From Methanococcoides sp. AM1 (GTDB taxonomy: Archaea; Halobacteriota; Methanosarcinia; Methanosarcinales; Methanosarcinaceae): a stretch of 64,000 nt of DNA. Position 1 is the first letter of the stretch; each line of letters starts with the position of its first letter. The notes under the pieces are model-generated. The model did no database searches. It worked only from the letters and a program-made list of their open reading frames with translations, and had not been told where the DNA came from. Position numbers and translations under genes: made by a program. Of the stretch, positions 34,151-42,666 are shown piece after piece. The stretch lies in contig NZ_CAAGSW010000001.1 of the NCBI RefSeq assembly GCF_900774055.1, forward strand, positions 451,797 through 515,796, read 5' to 3'.

Positions 34151-34194
34151 AAATATGAGATGCATCTCAAATATGAGATGAAAGGAAATAAATG
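34151..34194 (-). promoter_or_regulatory. Probable RbkR operator and ribKB promoter
   Basis: AAATATGAGATG occurs twice (34151-34162 and 34169-34180). TGAGATGCATCTCA (34156-34169) is a perfect 14-base palindrome, and CATCTCA-AATA-TGAGATG (34163-34180) is an overlapping inverted repeat. A TATA-like TTTATT on the minus strand near 34185-34193 would place the transcription start inside the palindromes, so binding here should block initiation. Confidence 0.65.
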
Positions 34195-34319
34195 TTTTGT
34201 TGAACCGGCCTGTAATTCAGAATGCTTTATAATACAATAAAGATATATTTGGTCTTAGGTTTCAGGTGCTACATGCATAATAGAACACAAGTCATTGCAT
34301 TGTTTCTAAGAGAGGGATA

Positions 34320-35198
34320 ATGGTATACAGATTGTGCAAAGAGGGGGAAAACAGACCAGATACTGACGGCTGGCGTTTGAAGCTCTACAAACTGATCTTT
34401 GAATCCTATTCTCCTTATGGAAAATATTTTGATGTTGCCTTGATTGCAGCAATAGTTCTGAGTGTTGTCGTGGTAATGCTCGACAGTGTCCACTCGATCA
34501 GCAGTGTTCACCATGAAAAGCTCTACATGGCAGAACTAATATTCACCGCCCTTTTTACCATTGAGTATTTCCTGAGGATCATTAGTGTCAAAAGCAAAGT
34601 GCGTTATGCAACCAGTTTTTTTGGGATAATCGATCTTCTTGCCATAATTCCAACTTATTTTAGCATGCTCCTGCCAGGAAGCCAGTATCTGCTAATAATA
34701 AGAGTATTGCGATTGCTAAGGATATTCAGGGTGCTCAAACTCGTCCAGTACCTCTCAGAGGCCGAAATACTGGTACAGGCTCTTAAAGACAGCAGTAAAA
34801 AGATAACTGTTTTCACATTTACTGTCCTGAACCTTGTAATAATATTAGGTTCTCTTATGTATGTCATTGAAGGAGAACAAAACGGATTTACAAGTATCCC
34901 ACGAAGTATCTTCTGGGCTATAACAACACTGACAACTGTGGGATACGGAGACCTCGTACCTGTTACTCCGCTTGGCCAGGTACTGGCATCCGTTGTAATG
35001 TTACTCGGTTACTCCATAATAGCGGTTCCCACAGGCATCATTACCCATTCGATAATTAACAGGAGTATGGAAGCCATGCCTATAGAAATAGGCGAAGAAA
35101 CAAAGGACATTGCATTGAACATCGTGTGCCACAACTGTGGGTTGCAGGGTCACGATACTGATGCTTACTATTGTAAATACTGTGGAGCAAAGCTTTGA
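34320..35198 (+). CDS. Voltage-gated K+ channel (6TM) with C-terminal zinc ribbon
   Basis: 292 residues. It has six membrane helices. S4 carries regularly spaced charges (IIRVLRLLRIFRVLKL), and the pore loop has the K+ selectivity filter in TTLTTVGYGDLVP. This is the KvAP-like archaeal channel architecture. Unusually, the cytoplasmic tail ends in a zinc ribbon with CHNC and CKYC knuckles (last 30 residues), not an RCK domain or coiled coil. The start has GAGAGGG upstream. It is 33 bases ahead of a membrane-anchored helical-repeat gene and probably co-transcribed. Divergent from ribKB. Confidence 0.9.
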   Translation: MVYRLCKEGENRPDTDGWRLKLYKLIFESYSPYGKYFDVALIAAIVLSVVVVMLDSVHSISSVHHEKLYMAELIFTALFTIEYFLRIISVKSKVRYATSFFGIIDLLAIIPTYFSMLLPGSQYLLIIRVLRLLRIFRVLKLVQYLSEAEILVQALKDSSKKITVFTFTVLNLVIILGSLMYVIEGEQNGFTSIPRSIFWAITTLTTVGYGDLVPVTPLGQVLASVVMLLGYSIIAVPTGIITHSIINRSMEAMPIEIGEETKDIALNIVCHNCGLQGHDTDAYYCKYCGAKL

Positions 35199-35231
35199 AA
35201 AAAACCTCAGGATAAAGGATAGTGATAAAAT

Positions 35232-36824
35232 ATGGAGATCCTACTAACCACGATCATCGATACCACTCTGGTAATAGGTCTGACAGCAGCATTCCTGTTC
35301 TCTGATATGATGATACGCCACAACCTGAAAATGGACCTGTCAGGTATTGGTTCAGATCTTGCTATTGGAGCCTTTTCAGTTCAGATATCAATAATAGCAG
35401 CACTGTTGACAGGTGTAGTTACACCAGATATTGCCACCGATGGTATGCTTCTGGCTCTCTTTGGATCCCTATGGGCAACTACTCTCTGGCAAAGTTCGAA
35501 AAGAAATAAGGTCAATTACACGTTTTCATTCATAGCAGGCACCACCATATTTTCTATTTCCATAGCACACCTGCTGGAACTTAATGACCCGTCCTTACTG
35601 GGACTTGTAGTTGCCGTTGCTGTGTTCCTGGCCTATATCGGATCAACTATTACAAAGAACCTCTACAACGAGTCAATCTTAAAAGAGTTCGATGGCATGC
35701 TTAAAAATGTCACTTCCTATAACCTGATAGAGACTTCAACAAAAAACACATCAAGAGATGTAGATGACCCATTGTCCCCGGCTGTTGATAGTATTCGATG
35801 CGCTATCAGGGACAGTGATGAAGAGAAGTTCAGAACAGGATTGCAAAAGATCACCATCATCACAAAGAACCTAATGACAGGCGCAAAGGAAACCACAGAG
35901 ATCACCAGACACGTGGATGCACATTTGCTTGAAATGGGACTCATTGCATTGGAAAATGACAGCAAGGCAACAAAAGATATTGTCAATGCCATTGGTACTA
36001 TCGGAGCTTCAGCCTCAAAACACGGAAGTCAGGCTGGTGCTATCGAATCGCTGGCAACAATGTTATCCCTTTTCGGAGTGGCAAAAAGAAAACACAGAGA
36101 ATATATACAATACCAGTTCGCAGGATCTGCGGGAGATATAGTAAGGACAGCTGCAAACCTGAAACATGAAAGCACCGTGGAAAAGGGTCTGATCATGTTC
36201 AGGGAGATAGGTGACAATGCTGTGTTTTCAGGGGACACATCCACAATGACAGCAGTAAATGAAGAAATGCTGGAACTTGCAAGAATAGCAGCAAATAAAG
36301 AACATGCACCTTATGCCAGATCGATAGTACTCACAATGCGTGATATTGGTACTCAGATCCTGAGACTGGAAAGCAACGAAAGGCAGGATGCTTTCAAAAA
36401 ACTGATGGATTCCTTCAGGAGAATGAGTAAATTCATGCCCTATAGAGATGTGCTGGAGGTAAACTGGGCAATGCGTGACCTTGGAGTTGCAGCCTCACGC
36501 GAGCATTTTGAAAATGAAACCTTAAGGACCATAACAGAAATCGAAGAAATTGGAATTACAGCCCTTAAGAGCGAATCGAATGAAACGGCTGATGAAATGA
36601 TCCAGCAGGTTATCATTTCACTTCAGGAGATATGCATATCTTCAATGCGTTCAGAACTTTCATTAGGTGTTACTGCAGTTGCAAATGCCTTTTCAAGAAT
36701 TGAAAAATATGATGAAGCTGCTATTCTGATACAGGATTCTGTAATGGATATTGGAGAATACAAAACCGGCGAGGAAAAGTTCTATCAGCTTTTTTTACAG
36801 AACTATAGCGGGGAAACGTACTGA
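35232..36824 (+). CDS. Membrane-anchored helical-repeat protein, unknown
   Basis: 530 residues. The N-terminal 145 residues hold four to five membrane helices (MEILLTTIIDTTLVIGLTA, an LAIGAFSVQISIIAALLTG helix and others). The remaining 380 residues are almost entirely alpha-helical, with repeated units such as LLEMGLIALENDSKATKDIV, EMLELARIAANKEHAPYARS and IEEIGITALKSESNETADEM, about 36-45 residues each, resembling a HEAT/armadillo-type solenoid facing the cytoplasm. The repeats contain a recurrent (D/E)-I-G-x-x-A motif. I do not recognise a named family. Its position directly after the K+ channel suggests a channel partner or scaffold. Confidence 0.8.
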   Translation: MEILLTTIIDTTLVIGLTAAFLFSDMMIRHNLKMDLSGIGSDLAIGAFSVQISIIAALLTGVVTPDIATDGMLLALFGSLWATTLWQSSKRNKVNYTFSFIAGTTIFSISIAHLLELNDPSLLGLVVAVAVFLAYIGSTITKNLYNESILKEFDGMLKNVTSYNLIETSTKNTSRDVDDPLSPAVDSIRCAIRDSDEEKFRTGLQKITIITKNLMTGAKETTEITRHVDAHLLEMGLIALENDSKATKDIVNAIGTIGASASKHGSQAGAIESLATMLSLFGVAKRKHREYIQYQFAGSAGDIVRTAANLKHESTVEKGLIMFREIGDNAVFSGDTSTMTAVNEEMLELARIAANKEHAPYARSIVLTMRDIGTQILRLESNERQDAFKKLMDSFRRMSKFMPYRDVLEVNWAMRDLGVAASREHFENETLRTITEIEEIGITALKSESNETADEMIQQVIISLQEICISSMRSELSLGVTAVANAFSRIEKYDEAAILIQDSVMDIGEYKTGEEKFYQLFLQNYSGETY

Positions 36825-36881
36825 CTCTTAATGAACTGTCTGAACGTCGAAGAGTAATGACTTTTGTAACATATTTTGTGA

Positions 36882-37478
36882 TCAACTACAATCAGTAACG
36901 ACTTTTTCAAATTCATCCGGTTTATCGGGATAAAACACAAAACTTTGATCCTTTGTATTCACCTTGAGTAAAGTAGAATGTTTGAGCCTTCTCTCTAGAC
37001 TAAAAGATAATACTGAAAACATAGAAATTAACATAAATTTAGAGACGATTAAAAGAATTAACCCTTCTAGTGGAGCATTCTGCATTTGATATTCTTGAAT
37101 ATCAGAAAATGTACCATAGAAAAGATATCCTAATGTCAGTACCATAATCAGATACAATATACACCGAACCGCAAAGTTATAGTTACTTTTGATCAAGGTT
37201 TCTGCTATGTCTTGTTTATTCAGGATTGTAGAACCAAAAAGGGACCGGTGAATTTTTATCATATCGTTTGTCACCTCCACAGTAGTGCGGTCCCATAGAA
37301 ATAATGCCATAATAACCAGATACCATGTAATATAGCCTAATATCTCAAAAATATCAATGAAAATACCCAGAATCAAAAAGAAATATGCTATCATTAGAAG
37401 ACTGATCATCTTCGCCCAGCTGTAATCTCTGATTATATCCACGCGAACTATTTGTCCCGGGTTGGGTTGCATGTCCAT
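36882..37478 (-). CDS. Membrane protein, unknown, possibly PH-like
   Basis: 198 residues from the ATG at 37478 (GGGGATT upstream; a start 15 bases earlier is possible). Two pairs of membrane helices (about 22-60 and 100-160) enclose a cytoplasmic segment WDRTTVEVTNDMIKIHRSL, whose strand pattern recalls bacterial PH-like membrane proteins. The C-terminus is a short strand-rich tail (NTKDQSFVFYPDKPDEF). No family is recognised. It stands alone, with AT-rich sequence upstream. Confidence 0.65.
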   Translation of the reverse strand: MDMQPNPGQIVRVDIIRDYSWAKMISLLMIAYFFLILGIFIDIFEILGYITWYLVIMALFLWDRTTVEVTNDMIKIHRSLFGSTILNKQDIAETLIKSNYNFAVRCILYLIMVLTLGYLFYGTFSDIQEYQMQNAPLEGLILLIVSKFMLISMFSVLSFSLERRLKHSTLLKVNTKDQSFVFYPDKPDEFEKVVTDCS

Positions 37479-37715
37479 TTTGAATCCCCACATTTTATTA
37501 ACAATGCCCCTCTGCTCTTCATTGTTTTATACAAAAATACTAAAACTTTCTATAATTATTTCATCTTATTTCATTAAAACCAAATTCATATATAAATTTT
37601 ATGACAAAGAGCTGAACTGGAAATCTACGGGATTTTTTGAATTCTCCATTAGAATGCGCTATTTACATCTATGGGAACTATATGTATAGTTTGAAAAATA
37701 AAATAGTATAGTACC

Positions 37716-38117
37716 ATGGAAACCTCGGACGATCTTTCACTTATAGCCCCATGCGGAATGAATTGTGGCATCTGCATAGCTTACCTGAGGGAGAAAAATA
37801 AGTGCCCCGGATGTAGAGGATTAGATGTTACTCGCTCCAAATGCAAACAGATCAAGCACTGTCCTACTTTTGAAAATGGCAGGGCACAATTCTGTTTTGA
37901 GTGTGAAAAGTTCCCCTGCAGCAGATTGAAACACTTAGATGAAAGGTATCGAACCAAATACAATATGAGCATGATCGAAAATCTCGAATATATCAAAAAA
38001 TTTGGTTTAAAAGAATTTGTTGCAAATGAAAAGACGAGATGGACCTGTCCTGAATGTGGAGGAACTATTTGTGTACATGGAGGAGCCTGTTCCAGCTGTG
38101 GAAAAAAGAAAGAATGA
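37716..38117 (+). CDS. DUF3795 zinc-binding protein
   Basis: 133 residues with 15 cysteines. The N-terminus LIAPCGMNCGICIAYLR, then CPGCRG, CKQIKHC and FCFECEKFPCSRLKHLDERYRTKY is the DUF3795 signature, common in methanogens and anaerobes. An extra C-terminal ribbon follows (CPECGG ... CSSCGKKKE). It presumably binds two or more zinc ions or an Fe-S cluster. Function unknown. A TATA-like stretch close to the ATG suggests a short or absent leader. Confidence 0.85.
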   Translation: METSDDLSLIAPCGMNCGICIAYLREKNKCPGCRGLDVTRSKCKQIKHCPTFENGRAQFCFECEKFPCSRLKHLDERYRTKYNMSMIENLEYIKKFGLKEFVANEKTRWTCPECGGTICVHGGACSSCGKKKE

Positions 38118-38241
38118 GTTCTTTGAAATACGCTAATCTGACATTCGACCCTAAGAATATGTTAATCGCTATGGACATAACATATATGTATTTTAATAGT
38201 CTTCTAAACCATACTAAATAATCAATTATATAGGTGTTTTA

Positions 38242-39135
38242 ATGGAACTTAACGGAGTAGAGATCGAAGATACATTCGCAGAGGCCTTTCCAATCAAAAT
38301 GGCCCGTGTACTGATCACAGCCGCAACAATGCGCTGGGCAACAGTTGCAGCTCAGGAAGCAACCGGATTCGGAACATCCGTCATTGGATGCCCTGCTGAA
38401 GCCGGCATTGAGATGTACGTAGACGGCAGTGAGACACCAGACGGCAGACCTGGTGTTTACATACAGATCTACACCTTCGGATACAAGTCACTTGAAGGCC
38501 AGCTTCTGGAGCGCATTGGCCAGTGTATCCTGACAGCACCAACAACCGCAGTGTTCAACGGTTTCCCTGATGCAGAGAAGCAGTTTGACACCGGAAATAA
38601 GCTCAGGTACTTCGCAGACGGAACAGAATCCCAGACAGAGGTCGGCGGCCGCAAGATGCACGTGATCCCAATGATGGAGGGTGACTTCCTTGTAGAAGAT
38701 TCCATTGGTGGAATAGAAGCTATTGCAGGTGGAAATTTCTTCATCTTCGCAGACTCACAGATGAACGCTCTTACAGCAGCAGAAAATGCAGTTGATTCCA
38801 TCCAGGCTGTCGAGGGTGTAGTCACACCATTCCCAGGCGGAATCGTTGCAAGTGGTTCCAAAGCAGGAGCAAACAACTACAAGTTCCTCAAGGCAACAGC
38901 TAACGAGAAGTTCTGCCCAAGCATCAAGGACCAGGTAGAAGGTTCAGAGATCCCTGCAGATGTCAACTGTGTCTATGAGATCGTCATCAACGGTGTAGAT
39001 GCAGACGCGATCAACGAAGCAATGGCAGCAGGTATCGAAGCAGCTGTAACAGTTCCAGGTGTCAAGAAGATCACCGCAGGTAACTACGGCGGAAACCTCG
39101 GACCACACAAATTCAACCTGCACGACCTCTTATAA
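38242..39135 (+). CDS. ftr: Formylmethanofuran:tetrahydromethanopterin formyltransferase
   Basis: 297 residues, the standard length. It matches Ftr throughout: [35 protein letters not shown], a [15 protein letters not shown] segment and the C-terminal [18 protein letters not shown]. It transfers the formyl group between formylmethanofuran and tetrahydro(sarcina/methano)pterin in the cytoplasm, the second step of CO2 reduction, run in reverse for methyl-group oxidation in methylotrophic methanogens. AGGTG lies six bases before the ATG. Monocistronic with its own terminator. The even codon use of preferred codons fits high expression. Confidence 0.97.
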   Translation: MELNGVEIEDTFAEAFPIKMARVLITAATMRWATVAAQEATGFGTSVIGCPAEAGIEMYVDGSETPDGRPGVYIQIYTFGYKSLEGQLLERIGQCILTAPTTAVFNGFPDAEKQFDTGNKLRYFADGTESQTEVGGRKMHVIPMMEGDFLVEDSIGGIEAIAGGNFFIFADSQMNALTAAENAVDSIQAVEGVVTPFPGGIVASGSKAGANNYKFLKATANEKFCPSIKDQVEGSEIPADVNCVYEIVINGVDADAINEAMAAGIEAAVTVPGVKKITAGNYGGNLGPHKFNLHDLL

Positions 39136-39162
39136 GGTCGTTCTTTTTTCTCTTTTCTTTTT
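39123..39162 (+). terminator. Terminator of ftr
   Basis: CGACCT (39123-39128) pairs with AGGTCG (39135-39140) across the stop codon and is followed by T-rich sequence to 39162. Confidence 0.8.
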
Positions 39163-39237
39163 AGGTTTCTTTTAGGATTTCTGCTCAGACTTTTCTAAAC
39201 CATTACATTTAAGTCTTAGAATTTCACAGGTGAAACC

Positions 39238-39834
39238 ATGCAGGAATACCTACGTTCTACTGAGATAATCGACTGGGACCATCCGAAAGTCGAAAAGCTG
39301 GCAAAAGAACTTGCTTTCGGGCTGGACGATGTCGTCGAAATAACAAAGAACTGTTTTGAGTGGGTAAGGGATGAGATATATCACAGTCATGACCACTGCA
39401 TGAACCCTATTACACTGAAAGCTTCAGAGGTACTGGAAGCAGGTACTGGTTATTGTTATGCAAAAAGCCATCTGCTTGCAGCTTTATTGAGAGCAAGTTC
39501 TATTCCCACCGGGCTTTGCTACCAGCGTCTGAGCAGGGATGAAAATGGTGAACCGTTCTGCCTTCACGGATTAAATGCTGTCTACCTGCCTGAGATCGGA
39601 TGGTATCGCATCGATGCAAGAGGGAATAAGAAAAGCGTTGATGCACAGTTCACCCCTCCGGAAGAAAAACTTGCATACGAAATAAAGGTAGAGGGCGAAG
39701 CTGACCTTCCTGAGATATGGGCAGACCCGTTACCTGTTATTATTGATGTGCTGACAAAATATGATAATTATGAAGATGTCTGGGAAAATCTTCCTGATAT
39801 TCCACTGATACAAAAACCATCATCAAAAAGATAA
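39238..39834 (+). CDS. Transglutaminase-like cysteine peptidase-fold protein
   Basis: 198 residues with the transglutaminase-like core. Catalytic Cys lies in GTGYCYAKSHLLAALLRA (about residue 80), His in FCLHGLNAVYLP (about 112), and Asp in WYRIDARGNK (about 126). Members act as proteases, peptide N-glycanases or amidases. There is no signal peptide, so it is cytoplasmic. AGGTGA precedes the ATG. Convergent with the TraB-like gene across a shared hairpin. Confidence 0.85.
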   Translation: MQEYLRSTEIIDWDHPKVEKLAKELAFGLDDVVEITKNCFEWVRDEIYHSHDHCMNPITLKASEVLEAGTGYCYAKSHLLAALLRASSIPTGLCYQRLSRDENGEPFCLHGLNAVYLPEIGWYRIDARGNKKSVDAQFTPPEEKLAYEIKVEGEADLPEIWADPLPVIIDVLTKYDNYEDVWENLPDIPLIQKPSSKR

Positions 39835-39840
39835 TGAGCA

Positions 39841-39862
39841 ATAGGTCACTTCAAAGACCTAT
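39841..39862. terminator. Bidirectional hairpin terminator
   Basis: ATAGGTC (39841-39847) and GACCTAT (39856-39862) form a 7-base-pair stem with an 8-base loop between the convergent transglutaminase-like and TraB-like genes; it overlaps the end of the latter. Confidence 0.55.
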
Positions 39863-41245
39863 CGCTGTAAGACCTGCACTGATCAAGTCTATTGGATTCT
39901 GCCCTGTCACCTGAACCATAACATAAACTCCAAGGAACGTACCTATGGTACTTCCAATATTGGCAAATGCAGCTACCATGATCACTCGGAAGAAATTGTT
40001 CTTCTGAAGCTCTTTGAAACTTTCAAGCTTGACAACTTCCTTAAGGTCTTCAGTGGTAGGTTTCCTCTGTTTAGCTTCCATCAGTCCTGCGAACCATCCT
40101 GCTGCCATCATCGGATTCAGGGATGTGAGCCATGCCACAAGGAAAGCAGTGATGATAGAATACGGATGTCCTTTTGCAAGGGCAGCTCCGAGGGAACTTA
40201 AGATTCCGTTTATGATGAACCACCAGCCAAAAGCCAGAAGCAACAACTCGATCGGTGTACCTGACATTATCAGCAACACGAAGGTTGCAATGGCCAGAGC
40301 GACGATACCAATTCCAATTATCTTCATGAAATTGAAACGCTTCTGGGGAAGTTCAGTAAGTGAGGACATCGGAGGTATGGACTTTGGATCCTTGAGATAT
40401 TTCTCAACACCTGTCTTATGCCCGGCACCAAGAACTGTAACTATCTTCTTATTGCCTCCTTTGGCGATCTTGACGAGATTTCCTGCAATGTAAGCATCTC
40501 TCTCATCGATCAGAACAGCGGCAGCATTCGGAGACGCAGCACGCAGCTCATCTGTGAGCATGGTAACCATGTCCTGATTGGTGATGTTATCAATATCAAT
40601 GTTCTTTGATGAGCCGATCCCTAAAGCAGATGCAACAAGAGTTACAACAATATTCAGTTTTTCAAAGAATCCCATCTTGCTCCAGAAACGCTGCAGGGTC
40701 AACTGGATATCACGATCAACAAGAGCAACTTGTGCTCCACTGGCTTCTGCGGCCTCGATAGCAGTGATCATCTCAGCACCAGGCTGGACACCCATTTCAT
40801 CCCCGATCTTCTTCTGCACATAGGCAAGCAACAGGTGTACAAGGAAATAGTAGATCTTACCACCGCTTAGAATATCCTTGATGGGAATCTCCGAATCCTT
40901 AACTTCACCTTTCAGTGAATCATATCTGCTTTTGCAAAGCTCTACGGCCACTATATCCGGTTTCTCGCGCTCAATGGTATCTTTTACTTCATTGACGCTC
41001 TTTTCTGAAACATGTGCGGTTCCCACGATGATGATCTGGGAAGGTTGGGGAGCGGGCTGAAGAGCATCCGGTTGCTTTACCATGGGAGCAAGAGAAGGCG
41101 TCTGTGAAAAAGTTGCATCGCCCTGGCCTGAATAGGTCGAACCCGATACCGTATCGTAATTATAATTAGAAGCAGCTTTCTGAGAATCCGTGATGAACTG
41201 GTCATCTGATTTCTCTTCTGCTGTTTTGTAGGTCATACTGTCCAT
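39851..41245 (-). CDS. TraB/PrgY-family membrane protein
   Basis: 464 residues. An N-terminal Gln/Pro-rich leader of about 65 residues is followed by the TraB domain: IIVGTAHVSEKSVNEVKDTI, VALVDRDIQLTLQRFW, and VTVLGAGHKTGVEKYL, the GxxH motifs of the EreA/ChaN-like fold. Four membrane helices make up the C-terminal third. TraB of enterococci shuts down peptide pheromone; archaeal roles are unknown, but a membrane-associated hydrolase is likely. It lies nine bases after the site-2 protease gene in the same direction, so both may act on membrane peptides. Confidence 0.88.
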   Translation of the reverse strand: MDSMTYKTAEEKSDDQFITDSQKAASNYNYDTVSGSTYSGQGDATFSQTPSLAPMVKQPDALQPAPQPSQIIIVGTAHVSEKSVNEVKDTIEREKPDIVAVELCKSRYDSLKGEVKDSEIPIKDILSGGKIYYFLVHLLLAYVQKKIGDEMGVQPGAEMITAIEAAEASGAQVALVDRDIQLTLQRFWSKMGFFEKLNIVVTLVASALGIGSSKNIDIDNITNQDMVTMLTDELRAASPNAAAVLIDERDAYIAGNLVKIAKGGNKKIVTVLGAGHKTGVEKYLKDPKSIPPMSSLTELPQKRFNFMKIIGIGIVALAIATFVLLIMSGTPIELLLLAFGWWFIINGILSSLGAALAKGHPYSIITAFLVAWLTSLNPMMAAGWFAGLMEAKQRKPTTEDLKEVVKLESFKELQKNNFFRVIMVAAFANIGSTIGTFLGVYVMVQVTGQNPIDLISAGLTAIGL

Positions 41246-41253
41246 TTTCTACA

Positions 41254-42357
41254 TCACTCGTTCAATAACATCATTGTATGCATCAGGTCGGTCCTGGAAA
41301 GAATACCAGACACAGAACCACTTTCATCGACCACCAATACTCTGCCAATGTTGTTAGAGACCATCAGCTTAAAAGCATCTGCGGCAGTCGCCTCTTTTGG
41401 TATTGTTACAATATCTTTTGTCATAACATCGGACACCAATATACTGTAACGGTCCAGAGGCATTACCTTGCGTACATCTGTAAATGTAATGATACCTTTT
41501 AAAGTGTTGTGTTCTATCACAGGATATCCCATATGTTTCTTTTCGAACATGAACTGGGTCAGGTCATCTATTGTCAATGATGGCTCCACCGAAACTATAT
41601 CCTTTGTCATAACCTCACTGACAGGTACTTTTTCAAGGGTCACTGTAACAGCTGTGGAACGGTCTTCACCTGATGCCCCCATGTAAACAAAGATAGCAAT
41701 AAGGATCAGCCATGGGTTCCAGGGATTTGACAACAGACCCAGAAATCCCAGAAGGAACGCGAACATCTTACCGACACCTGCTGCTGCATGGGTTGCCTGT
41801 ATGTAGGGCATTTTCCCTGCAAACCATGCACGGAGTATACGTCCGCCGTCCATAGGAAAAGCAGGGAGCAGATTGAACATACCAAGGACTATGTTGATGG
41901 AACCTAACATCTGTACCAATCTGAATATGACCGAATCTGCAAACGAAGCAATAGCACTTGCTGCCGCAAAATTAAGCAGAAGCAATGAACCTCCAATAAT
42001 AAAACTGACCAAAGGTCCTGCAAAAGCCATCTTTGCTTCCTGTTTCGGGTCTCTTGGGATCTCCTCCATGGAAGAGACGCCACCTATCAGGAATAAAGTT
42101 ATATCTGTGATCTTAACACCGTACTTCTTTGCAAGATAAGAATGGCCCAGCTCGTGAAGCAGAACACAACCAAAGAGAAGTATAGTTGTCAAAAAAGATA
42201 AGGCGTATCCCAATGATACCGGCACTATGTCACTAAAACCATATGGTGCCGGGTTCATGGCAAAAATGATTGCAAAGAACGGAAGAACTAAAAGAAATGT
42301 TATGTGTATCTTAATAGGGATACCGATAATTGTTCCAATTTTGAAAGAATTTGCCAT
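41254..42357 (-). CDS. Site-2-type membrane metalloprotease with CBS pair
   Basis: About 367 residues. Six membrane helices with the zinc site HELGH (LLHELGHSYLAKKYG, near residue 65) and the second motif NLLPAFPMDGGRIL place it in the SpoIVFB/S2P group, which cuts substrates within the membrane. The C-terminal 115 residues form a CBS pair (VMTKDIVSVEPSLTIDDLT, VMTKDIVTIPKEATAADAF) that should bind adenine nucleotides and regulate activity. The start is set at MANSFKIGTIIGIPIKIH (42357), the family N-terminus; the frame is open for 31 codons more. Probable operon with the TraB-like gene. Confidence 0.88.
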   Translation of the reverse strand: MANSFKIGTIIGIPIKIHITFLLVLPFFAIIFAMNPAPYGFSDIVPVSLGYALSFLTTILLFGCVLLHELGHSYLAKKYGVKITDITLFLIGGVSSMEEIPRDPKQEAKMAFAGPLVSFIIGGSLLLLNFAAASAIASFADSVIFRLVQMLGSINIVLGMFNLLPAFPMDGGRILRAWFAGKMPYIQATHAAAGVGKMFAFLLGFLGLLSNPWNPWLILIAIFVYMGASGEDRSTAVTVTLEKVPVSEVMTKDIVSVEPSLTIDDLTQFMFEKKHMGYPVIEHNTLKGIITFTDVRKVMPLDRYSILVSDVMTKDIVTIPKEATAADAFKLMVSNNIGRVLVVDESGSVSGILSRTDLMHTMMLLNE

Positions 42358-42521
42358 AGATATAAATTTTGGCTTTATTGTATTTAGTATTATCTGGAAA
42401 ACACTTTTAGTGCTCGCATTTAAGATAATGTGATCAATACTTGATAACATGATTTTTTAAAATAATACTTTCACCCCGCTTGGCTTAAGAGTATATATGC
42501 TCATGTCATAGGTAGTATTAG

Positions 42522-42600
42522 CCACGGATTCGATGGACACACGCCTTTACAAGTTTCAAGGCTAGGTGCCATCGAACCATCCCCTCAATCCGTGCAATTT
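42522..42600 (+). ncRNA. Candidate structured non-coding RNA
   Basis: The plus strand folds into nested stems: CACGGATT (about 42525-42532) with AATCCGTG near 42590, then CGATGG with CCATCG, CAC with GTG, and GCCTT with AAGGC around a TACAAGTTTC loop. A TATA box (TATATAT near 42491) lies about 30 bases before the outer stem, and TTTTAAAAC follows it. It is not a tRNA: there is no anticodon arm or T-loop in the right place. Strand and exact ends are inferred; the class is unknown. Confidence 0.5.
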
Positions 42601-42666
42601 TAAAACTTAAACCAAAATTAAATAGAATGAATTGAAAAATTGATCAAAAATAAACTGATCTTTTCA

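Noticed and set aside
42525-42597. 72-base structure considered as a tRNA or 5S rRNA
   Set aside because: It has an acceptor-like outer stem but no anticodon arm, no TTCnANNC T-loop and nested stems instead of a cloverleaf; it does not match 5S either.
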